Origin: an uncultured Bacilli bacterium
Lineage (GTDB): Bacteria; Bacillota_I; Bacilli_A; RF39; UBA660
Reading direction: 5' to 3'
Assembly: GCA_947630095.1 (NCBI GenBank)
Contig: CANRGI010000094.1
Span: forward strand, 1-5,196
Length of the DNA: 5,196 nucleotides
Under the pieces are notes generated by a model. That model did no database searches. It was not told where the DNA came from and was given only the letters and a program-made list of their open reading frames with translations. The position numbers and the translations under genes are program-made. Below, one piece after another: positions 1 to 4,939 of the stretch (within the stretch, counting starts at the first letter, position 1; each line of letters opens with the position of its first letter).

Positions 1-53
1 AAATATATAGGTATTAGTGCAAGAAAAAATATTACAAGTTTTTTCTTTTTCAT
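1..53 (-). CDS. spoIID: Partial 5' end of a membrane or exported protein, probably stage II sporulation protein D (SpoIID)
   Basis: Only the first 17 codons are present; the gene runs off the left edge. The peptide reads MKKKKLVIFFLALIPIY: a short Lys-rich start followed by a hydrophobic stretch, as in a signal peptide or single N-terminal membrane anchor. A GAGGA ribosome binding site (62-66) lies 8 nt before the ATG, and the gap after the murA stop is 21 nt, so it is co-transcribed with murA. The name rests on known gene order: in Bacillus and many Clostridia spoIID directly follows murA. SpoIID is a membrane-anchored lytic transglycosylase that drives engulfment of the forespore. Nothing of the catalytic domain is visible, so another envelope protein cannot be excluded. 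That a gene starts here is much surer than its identity. Confidence 0.6.
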   Translation of the reverse strand, partial: MKKKKLVIFFLALIPIY

Positions 54-74
54 TTTATCATTCCTCGTAATATT

Positions 75-1325
75 TTACTCGATTACTGAAATTTTAGCAC
101 CTACTTTTGTTAATTTTTCTACTATATCTTCATAACCTCTTAAAATTAAACTAATATTATCTAAATAAGTAGTGCCTTTAGTGATTAAGGCGGCTAATAC
201 TAAGGCGGCTCCTCCTCTTAAATCTGGAGTATATAAAGTTTTAGGAGATAGTTTAGTAGGGCCTGTTACTTTTAGAATATTACCATTACTTTCTGTATTA
301 GCACCCATTTCATTTAATAAACTAGCAAATTTGAACCTGGACTCATAAATAGTTTCAGTTATTATACTAGTGCCATTTGCTTGTGTAAGTAAAGTTACAA
401 AAGGAGGTTGGGTATCTGTAGGGAAACCTGGGTATACTTCTGTTTTAATATCTATAGGTTTTATATTATTACATTTAGAAATTATTATTTCATTACTTAA
501 TTCTTTAAAATTAACTCCACAGGTTTTAAGGGTATCTAATAGAGATTTAATAAATTCAGTATTTATTCCTTTTATCTTTAAATTATTTCCTATTAAGGCA
601 CCTAGTATTACATAAGTAGATGCTTCTATTCTATCAGGACATACACTTATAAAACCATTATCTAAAGAAGATGCACCTTTAATAACTATTCTATTAGTAT
701 TTTTTCCTTCAATATTTAAACCCATACTAATTAGATAATCTATTACATTACCTATTTCTGGTTCACAAGCAGCATTTTCTATTATAGTAGTACCTTTAGC
801 AAGGGATGAGGCTAACATAAGGTTAATAGTAGCGCCTACACTTGGAAAATCAAGATGGATAGTAGTTCCTTTTAATTCTTTAGCATCTATTATGTATTTA
901 TTTTTAATAATAGTCACAGTAGCGCCTAGGGCTTCAAAACCTTTTATATGTAAATCTATTGGTCTAGCACCTATATTACAACCTCCTGGAAAAGATATTT
1001 CAATATGTTTAAATCTCGCTAGGAGAGTACCCATAAAATAATAAGATGCTCTCATTTGTTCACTTAGATGTTCAGGAATAGGGTTATTAGTTAGATTAGT
1101 AGTATATACTTCAATAATATTTTCTTTTATTTTATAGTCACAATTCACTACTTTTAGAATTTTTAAGAGGTATTCTATGTCTCTTATTTTTGGCAAATTA
1201 ACTATTTTACTTTTAGAAGTACATAAAAGAGATGCAGGTAGTAAGGCAACTGCACTGTTTTTAGCACCACTTATTAATATATCTCCACTTAATTTATGTC
1301 CACCTTCGATTTTTAATTTTGGCAT
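75..1325 (-). CDS. murA: UDP-N-acetylglucosamine 1-carboxyvinyltransferase (MurA)
   Basis: MurA is the cytoplasmic enzyme that transfers the enolpyruvyl group of phosphoenolpyruvate to UDP-GlcNAc, the first committed step of peptidoglycan synthesis and the target of fosfomycin. The 416-residue length is normal for the family. Visible landmarks are GAKNS (20-24, the Lys22/Asn23 pair), MRASY around Arg92, the active-site loop PGGCNIGARP with Cys116 (the fosfomycin-reactive residue; Cys rather than Asp predicts sensitivity), FPTDTQ with the catalytic Asp304, DLRGGAAL (368-375) and RGYE with Arg396. These cover both halves of the two-domain inside-out barrel. An AGGAGG (1331-1336) 5 nt before the ATG fixes the start. 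A near-consensus promoter lies just upstream. Many Bacillota have two MurA copies; position before a probable spoIID suggests the main copy, but paralogs elsewhere cannot be judged. Confidence 0.97.
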   Translation of the reverse strand: MPKLKIEGGHKLSGDILISGAKNSAVALLPASLLCTSKSKIVNLPKIRDIEYLLKILKVVNCDYKIKENIIEVYTTNLTNNPIPEHLSEQMRASYYFMGTLLARFKHIEISFPGGCNIGARPIDLHIKGFEALGATVTIIKNKYIIDAKELKGTTIHLDFPSVGATINLMLASSLAKGTTIIENAACEPEIGNVIDYLISMGLNIEGKNTNRIVIKGASSLDNGFISVCPDRIEASTYVILGALIGNNLKIKGINTEFIKSLLDTLKTCGVNFKELSNEIIISKCNNIKPIDIKTEVYPGFPTDTQPPFVTLLTQANGTSIITETIYESRFKFASLLNEMGANTESNGNILKVTGPTKLSPKTLYTPDLRGGAALVLAALITKGTTYLDNISLILRGYEDIVEKLTKVGAKISVIE

Positions 1326-1342
1326 AAGTTCCTCCTAATACA

Positions 1343-1371
1343 AATATAATTTTTAATTTTAGTTTTGTCAA
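1343..1371 (-). promoter_or_regulatory. Sigma-A-type promoter for murA with a very short leader
   Basis: On the minus strand TTGACA (plus 1366-1371, full consensus) is followed after exactly 17 nt by TATATT (plus 1343-1348, one mismatch to TATAAT). The predicted start, about 7 nt downstream, falls near 1336, the first base of the AGGAGG ribosome binding site. The murA leader would then be only about 11 nt. The -35 element lies 2 nt from the mntP stop codon (1374-1376). This would let murA and the gene after it be expressed independently of the upstream string. Confidence 0.75.
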
Positions 1372-1373
1372 TC

Positions 1374-1904
1374 TTATTTCAATAAAAAATATATTATTGT
1401 AAATATTAGTAATATTATTCCTATGATTTTAGATTTATGAGCATAAACTTTATTTAAATATTTTCCTAAAGTAAAACCTAAAAATGTAGAAATAGAACTA
1501 ATAATAGAAAAAATAATACTACTTAGTAAAAGTTTATCTGTTATAAATTTTAAACCTACTCCGATAGAAAAAGAGTCAAAAGAAACAAATAAAGAAAATA
1601 ATAATATATTTATTAGATTTAAAGGTTTTTCTTCTATTTCTTCTTTTAAAGATTTAATCATTTCTATCAATATAATTATTAGTACAATTAATAATACTAC
1701 TTTATAATTACCATTTATTATTCCATTAATTAGATTACCTACATATATACCTAGTAAAGGCATAAAAAAATGGAATAAGCCTACGGATAGGGAAGAAGAT
1801 ATAATGCTTTTTTTAGATACATTTAGTAAACCATAAGATAGAGATAAAGTAAAAGCATCTACGCTTAGAGATAAGCCAATTAAAATTAATGATATTATTT
1901 CCAA
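1374..1904 (-). CDS. mntP: MntP-type manganese efflux pump
   Basis: A 176-residue, very hydrophobic protein with about six membrane segments and one Lys/Glu-rich cytoplasmic loop (about 84-94). It shows the two-fold repeat of the MntP (PF02659) family: LSVDAF near Asp16 in helix 1 and VSFDSFSIGVGL near Asp110 in the second half, where family members have paired acidic residues for the metal. The segment GLFHFFMPLLGIYVG (42-56) resembles my recollection of Bacillus YwlD, an MntP homolog found not far downstream of spoIIR there. The protein would export Mn2+ across the cytoplasmic membrane. The start is TTG (1902-1904), supported by AGGTGA (1911-1916) 6 nt upstream and by Asp16 falling at the family's usual place; no in-frame ATG fits. 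The related sporulation protein YtaF is an alternative, but the second-half motif looks more like MntP. No yybP-ykoY manganese riboswitch can fit in the 44-nt gap. Confidence 0.88.
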   Translation of the reverse strand: MEIISLILIGLSLSVDAFTLSLSYGLLNVSKKSIISSSLSVGLFHFFMPLLGIYVGNLINGIINGNYKVVLLIVLIIILIEMIKSLKEEIEEKPLNLINILLFSLFVSFDSFSIGVGLKFITDKLLLSSIIFSIISSISTFLGFTLGKYLNKVYAHKSKIIGIILLIFTIIYFLLK

Positions 1905-1933
1905 AAAATGTCACCTATTTAATTATAGTGACA
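1903..1933 (-). terminator. Hairpin with T-tract between spoIIR and mntP, overlapping the mntP ribosome binding site
   Basis: On the minus strand TGTCAC (1928-1933) and GTGACA (1909-1914) form a perfect 6-bp stem around a 13-nt loop, followed at once by six T (1903-1908). The hairpin begins 15 nt after the spoIIR stop, a usual place for an intrinsic terminator. However, the 3' arm holds most of the mntP ribosome binding site AGGTGA, and the last two T are the first two bases of the TTG start. The stem is short and only half GC, so a translational hairpin or a protein operator is as likely as a terminator. Confidence 0.4.
1922..1927 (-). promoter_or_regulatory. Possible -10 element for mntP inside the hairpin loop
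   Basis: The minus strand carries a perfect TATAAT directly after the TGTCAC arm. A start about 7 nt downstream would fall at the mntP AGGTGA, so that transcript would lack the 5' arm of the hairpin. No acceptable -35 hexamer is seen at 16 to 18 nt upstream, and TATAAT is common by chance in DNA this AT-rich, so this is weak. Confidence 0.2.
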
Positions 1934-1948
1934 AATTAGAAAATTATT

Positions 1949-2473
1949 CTATTTAAAATATTTTTTTATTATTTCACTTATAAAGAAACTATATTCTTTT
2001 TCTTCACTTTCTTCTGCATCTATCATACAAAGAGGAGGGAATAAGACACACCAGTAATTATCTCCTTTTGCTTCTCCTATTTCAACTACCATTGACTCAT
2101 AGTTACCACTAGGGTATTTTACTCCTTTATAGATTTTTTCTGGGAAGTAATTTAAACCATATTTAACTTTAAAATCTTTATTATAAGAATTATTATCAAA
2201 AACACTATGTATTCTATTTTCTATTTCTGGAATAGAGTTTTTTATTTCTTTTCTTGAATTAGATAGAGAAGTAGAAGATAGTTCTATATTTTCAATATAA
2301 GAACTTATTTCTTTTTTAACTTCTTCTTTCATAGTAATATCTTCTAAAGTATTAGATGCAGGGATTATTCTAAATCTAATAGACTCATTAGGGACTATTA
2401 CATATTCTTCATTTGATTTTGTTAATATAAATATAAAAGATATAATACTTAATACAATTAGTAACTTTTTCAT
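1949..2473 (-). CDS. spoIIR: Stage II sporulation protein R (SpoIIR)
   Basis: SpoIIR is made in the forespore, exported into the intermembrane space, and triggers the SpoIIGA protease in the mother cell to cleave pro-sigma-E, so linking the two cell fates. The protein shows the family pattern: a Lys-led hydrophobic signal/anchor (2-19), IRFRIIPASNTLEDI (32-46; family I-R-F/L-x-V/I-I-x-N-S-D), YFPEKIY (109-115), YPSGNYESMVVEIGEAKG (120-137) and the hallmark YWCVLFPPLCM (140-150). Length from this start is 174 residues, within the range I know for the family. ATG (2471-2473) is preferred over an in-frame TTG at 2483-2485, because that TTG abuts the only ribosome binding site, AAAGG (2486-2490). 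The 12-nt spacing from AAAGG to the ATG is long, suggesting weak or controlled initiation. It ends in TAG. In Bacillus the gene is sigma-F dependent; no clear sigma-F promoter is visible here. Confidence 0.93.
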   Translation of the reverse strand: MKKLLIVLSIISFIFILTKSNEEYVIVPNESIRFRIIPASNTLEDITMKEEVKKEISSYIENIELSSTSLSNSRKEIKNSIPEIENRIHSVFDNNSYNKDFKVKYGLNYFPEKIYKGVKYPSGNYESMVVEIGEAKGDNYWCVLFPPLCMIDAEESEEKEYSFFISEIIKKYFK

Positions 2474-2512
2474 AAAAAATACCAACCTTTCTAATTAATG
2501 TTGGTGTTTTTT
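2474..2512 (-). terminator. Hairpin with T-tract between prmC and spoIIR, ending at the spoIIR start codon
   Basis: ACCAAC (2481-2486) and GTTGGT (2500-2505) form a perfect 6-bp core around a 13-nt loop. It is extended by A6 (2474-2479) facing T6 (2507-2512), with one odd pair between (T2480/G2506). As plus-strand RNA the odd pair is a U-G wobble, giving a 13-bp stem; as minus-strand RNA it is a C-A mismatch. Both strands end in a T-run, so it is formally bidirectional. It starts 8 nt after the prmC stop, but the spoIIR AAAGG lies at the loop/3'-arm junction and the ATG follows the T-run directly. It could therefore be a terminator, a translational hairpin, or both. Confidence 0.45.
2486..2490 (-). 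promoter_or_regulatory. spoIIR ribosome binding site, unusually placed
   Basis: The minus strand reads AAAGG, the best anti-16S match before spoIIR. AAAG is in the loop of the hairpin and the last G is the first or second base of its 3' arm region. It is 12 nt from the ATG, longer than the 5 to 10 nt of its neighbours (AGGAGG 5 nt before murA, AAGGAGG 5 nt before prfA). It touches the alternative TTG, which rules that start out. Confidence 0.5.
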
Positions 2513-2520
2513 TAATATTT

Positions 2521-3249
2521 TTATTCACAATTTTTAAAAATAAATAAATATCTAGTTTTACTACATAGGTCTTTTTCAAAAGAATATTTAATATTTTTTA
2601 AATATTTATTAAGTATTTGGGTTAGTAATACTTCACTAGTTTCATTTATTTCAAAAGCAATTATTGATTTTTTATTAATATAATTATCAATATTACTTAG
2701 TATTCTTTCTATGTGATTTATTCCTTTTGCTCCACTATATAATGCTATTTTAGGCTCATATAAGACATTTTTAGGTAGTATTTCTTCTTCACTTACATAA
2801 GGTGGGTTAGAGACTATAATATCGTATTTATCAGTAATATTATCAAATAAATCACTTTCTATTAACTTAACATTTAGATTAAGATTATCACTATTTAATT
2901 TAGCAGTTTCTAAAGCACTTTTACTTATATCAGACATAGTTACATTAGAATTAGGTATTAAACTTTTTAAAGTTAGGCCTATACAACCACTTCCAGTACA
3001 TAAATCTAAAATATTAGGGTTAGTAAAATTATATTTATTAATATATTTTAATAATTTTTCTATTAAGTATTCAGTTTCATATCTAGGTATTAAAACGTTT
3101 TCATTTACTAATATTTTTAAACCATAAAAGTCTACGTATCCAATTAAATATTGAATAGGGTAGTCATTATTAAGTTTTATTATGTTTTCTTTTGTGTATT
3201 TGCCTGCTTCTTTTAATTCTTTTAATTCTCTAGGTGGGATATTATTCAT
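2521..3249 (-). CDS. prmC: Peptide chain release factor N5-glutamine methyltransferase (PrmC), short N-terminus
   Basis: PrmC uses S-adenosylmethionine to methylate the side-chain amide of the glutamine in the GGQ motif of RF1 and RF2, which raises peptide-release efficiency. The class I methyltransferase fold is clear: PIQYLIGYVDFYG (31-43), VLIPRYETE (52-60), the SAM loop LDLCTGSGCIGL (81-92), the catalytic NPPY (148-151), EPKIALYSGAKGI (165-177) and a C-terminal RYLFIF. At 242 residues it is shorter than the usual 275 to 290: roughly 35 residues of the N-terminal helical domain that contacts the release factor are missing. This is not a start-choice artefact, because an in-frame TAA lies two codons before the ATG. 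The gene overlaps the end of prfA by 8 nt and has no strong ribosome binding site, so translational coupling to prfA is likely, placing enzyme and substrate under one control. Confidence 0.95.
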   Translation of the reverse strand: MNNIPPRELKELKEAGKYTKENIIKLNNDYPIQYLIGYVDFYGLKILVNENVLIPRYETEYLIEKLLKYINKYNFTNPNILDLCTGSGCIGLTLKSLIPNSNVTMSDISKSALETAKLNSDNLNLNVKLIESDLFDNITDKYDIIVSNPPYVSEEEILPKNVLYEPKIALYSGAKGINHIERILSNIDNYINKKSIIAFEINETSEVLLTQILNKYLKNIKYSFEKDLCSKTRYLFIFKNCE

Positions 3250-4303
3250 TATTTACTGCCATTTTTAATCTTTGGTCTTCTGTTATAAGTGCTTCTATTA
3301 CTTCTTCTAAGTCGCCTTCCATAATTTTATCTAAGTGCATTACTGTATAGTTTATTCTATGGTCTGTAAGTCTATTTTGAGGGTAGTTATAAGTTCTTAT
3401 TTTTTCAGCACGAGAGCCTGTACCTATTTTTGTCTTTCTAGTAGCGCCTAGAGACTCTTCTTGTTCACGGACTTTTAAATCATATAAACGAGATTTTAAT
3501 ATAGTAAGTGCTCGTTCTTTATTTTTAATTTGACTTCTTTCTACTTGGCAGTATACCATAAGGCCTGTTGGAATATGGGTAACTCTTACTGCTGAGTCTG
3601 AGGTATTTACACTTTGACCTCCAGCGCCACTGCTTCTACAAACATCTATTTTTAAGTCTTTATCTAATAATTCAACTTCTACATCTTCTGCTTCTGGCAT
3701 TACTAAAACGGTTGCTGTAGAAGTATGTACTCTACCTTGAGTTTCTGTTTCTGGTACTCTTTGTACCCTGTGGGAACCACTTTCATACTTTAGTTTAGAA
3801 TATACATTATCTCCTGAAAGCATAAATTCAATTAAAGAATAACCTCCACTTTCTCCTGGCATTTCATAAGTTACTTCTAGTTTCCAACCTTGATGTTCTG
3901 CATATTTAGAATACATTTTAAATAAATCTCCTGCAAAGATATTGCCTTCGTCGCCTCCTGCTGCACCTCTTATTTCCATTATTACGTTTTTGTCGTCATT
4001 AGGGTCTTTAGGTAAAAGTAATATAGTAATCTCATTTTGTAATTCTTCTTTTTCTTTTGTTAAGTTTTCTATTTCTTCACGTGCGAAGTCTGACATTTCA
4101 GCATCGTGAAGCATCTCTTTTGCAGTTTCTAAATCACTTAGTACTTGATTATATTTTTTAGATATATTTACTATATTTTCTAAAGAAGATTTTTCTTTAG
4201 ATAATTTGGTCATCTTTTTAAAATCGTTATAAACTTCAGGACGCATTAATTCTTCATTTAAAAAGTTATATCTTTCTTCTATTATTTTTAATCTTTCTAA
4301 CAT
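3242..4303 (-). CDS. prfA: Peptide chain release factor 1 (RF1)
   Basis: RF1 reads UAA and UAG in the ribosomal A site and triggers hydrolysis of the finished peptide. The 353-residue length is typical. Visible parts are an N-terminal helical, Lys/Glu-rich domain (1-95), IRGAAGGDEGNIFAGDL (111-127), HRVQRVPETETQGRVHTS (178-195) and the catalytic loop SSGAGGQSVNTSDSAVR (224-240). PET (184-186) is the PxT stop-codon discriminator of RF1, where RF2 has SPF, so this is RF1 and not RF2. Gln230 of GGQ is the residue that PrmC, encoded next, methylates. RLTDHRINYTVMHLDKIMEG near the C-terminus is also characteristic. AAGGAGG (4309-4315) 5 nt before the ATG is the strongest ribosome binding site in the string. 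It follows rpoE by 36 nt with no promoter or terminator seen in the gap. It ends in TAA, which it can read itself. Confidence 0.98.
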   Translation of the reverse strand: MLERLKIIEERYNFLNEELMRPEVYNDFKKMTKLSKEKSSLENIVNISKKYNQVLSDLETAKEMLHDAEMSDFAREEIENLTKEKEELQNEITILLLPKDPNDDKNVIMEIRGAAGGDEGNIFAGDLFKMYSKYAEHQGWKLEVTYEMPGESGGYSLIEFMLSGDNVYSKLKYESGSHRVQRVPETETQGRVHTSTATVLVMPEAEDVEVELLDKDLKIDVCRSSGAGGQSVNTSDSAVRVTHIPTGLMVYCQVERSQIKNKERALTILKSRLYDLKVREQEESLGATRKTKIGTGSRAEKIRTYNYPQNRLTDHRINYTVMHLDKIMEGDLEEVIEALITEDQRLKMAVNNE

Positions 4304-4339
4304 ATTTTCCTCCTTTTAATAAATCATATAATCATTTAT

Positions 4340-4777
4340 CTAAAGGTCAATGTCATTTTCGTCGTCTATTACTACTAAATCTTTTAAATCGTCGTCTGTA
4401 TCGTCGTCGTCTGTTTCTCTAGTATCGTCATATAAATCGTCTTCTTCTTCAATAATATCATTATCCATTTCTTCTTGGTCTTCTAGTAATTCGTCTTCGT
4501 CGTCAAGAGAGTCTAATTCAATTTTAGATGTATGATTTTCTCTTAAGTCCCAATAACCTTTATCTAAACAGATAAATCTTTTGTCAGTTGATAATAAAGT
4601 AAAAAATTCTGCTATGTGGGTTTCGTATTCTTCGTCTGTTAAGTCTTGTAACTCACATATTGTTTTGAAAATATCTGCTATTTTCATTTTTGTTCCTTTT
4701 TCCTTTAATATAGCATAGGCTAAATCGTCAAATGACATTACTGCTATTTCTTCTTCTGTTAATGATTTTAACTTCAT
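4340..4777 (-). CDS. rpoE: DNA-directed RNA polymerase delta subunit (RpoE)
   Basis: Delta is the small acidic accessory subunit of RNA polymerase in Bacilli and relatives; it lowers non-specific nucleic-acid binding, promotes recycling and sharpens sensitivity to the initiating nucleotide. The 145-residue protein has the two expected parts: a folded HARE-HTH domain (about 1-80, including LTEEEIAVMSFDDLAYAIL and a DKRFICLDKGYWDLR strand-turn close to the Bacillus pattern) and a C-terminal, presumably disordered tail dominated by Asp and Glu (about 90-145). ATG at 4775-4777 is chosen over the in-frame GTG at 4784-4786, because AAGGAG (4788-4793) is only 1 nt from the GTG but 10 nt from the ATG. 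It heads the string, with its own promoter, and ends in TAG. In Bacillus rpoE is next to pyrG; here it is next to prfA. Asp codons in the tail are mostly GAC, unlike the neighbours. Confidence 0.93.
   Translation of the reverse strand: MKLKSLTEEEIAVMSFDDLAYAILKEKGTKMKIADIFKTICELQDLTDEEYETHIAEFFTLLSTDKRFICLDKGYWDLRENHTSKIELDSLDDEDELLEDQEEMDNDIIEEEDDLYDDTRETDDDDTDDDLKDLVVIDDENDIDL
4346..4515 (-). repeat. GAC-triplet-rich low-complexity stretch encoding the acidic tail of delta
   Basis: Read on the plus strand this is a run of gtc, atc and ttc triplets with several tandem GTC pairs and one triple (for example 4402-4410). By my count 16 of about 23 Asp codons in the tail are GAC, whereas all five in spoIIR and most in murA are GAT. 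Glu codons in the same stretch stay GAA, so this is not a general rise in GC. It is an imperfect coding repeat, not a perfect microsatellite. Confidence 0.6.
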
Positions 4778-4787
4778 AATTAACACA

Positions 4788-4793
4788 CTCCTT
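4788..4793 (-). promoter_or_regulatory. rpoE ribosome binding site, decides the start
   Basis: The minus strand reads AAGGAG, 10 nt before the ATG at 4777 and only 1 nt before an in-frame GTG at 4786. The GTG cannot be served by this site, so the protein starts MKLKSLTEEE. Confidence 0.7.
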
Positions 4794-4803
4794 ATCCACT
4801 AAA

Positions 4804-4831
4804 ATTATACTTATATTTTCAAATAAATCAA
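4804..4831 (-). promoter_or_regulatory. Sigma-A-type promoter for rpoE and the downstream string
   Basis: On the minus strand TTGATT (plus 4826-4831) is followed after 16 nt by a perfect TATAAT (plus 4804-4809). The predicted start near 4797 gives a leader of about 20 nt that contains the AAGGAG site. It is the best minus-strand match in the divergent region. Two more TATAAT-like hexamers farther up (for example plus 4875-4880) lack a -35 partner. Confidence 0.72.
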
Positions 4832-4939
4832 GTAATTTTATTAATCTTTTTTATTATATTCTAAAATAGTTCATATTATATGTGTTTTTTACTTATATTT
4901 TTTTGATTTTTTTTAATACTAATAATTAGGAGAAAAGTA

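Noticed and set aside
370..615. Open frame of 81 codons on the plus strand
   Set aside because: It lies wholly inside murA, antisense, with no family resemblance; murA is certain from its catalytic motifs.
1905..1948. Manganese riboswitch (yybP-ykoY) upstream of mntP
   Set aside because: The gap is only 44 nt and lacks the conserved paired loops, so the element cannot fit.
2474..2485. SpoIIR start at TTG 2483-2485, adding four residues
   Set aside because: The TTG touches the AAAGG ribosome binding site, and the added residues are not needed for the signal segment, which begins naturally at MKKLL.
4319..4339. Weak AT-rich inverted repeat between rpoE and prfA (ATAAAT/ATTTAT)
   Set aside because: Only A-T pairs with an interrupted stem and no T-run in the right place; expected by chance at this base composition.
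4350..4535. Open frame of 61 codons on the plus strand, almost all Ser
   Set aside because: It is the antisense shadow of the GAC/GAA-rich acidic tail of delta; low-complexity Ser runs follow directly from that composition.
4778..4786. RpoE start at GTG 4784-4786
   Set aside because: It is 1 nt from AAGGAG, too close to be used, while the ATG three codons later is at a workable distance.
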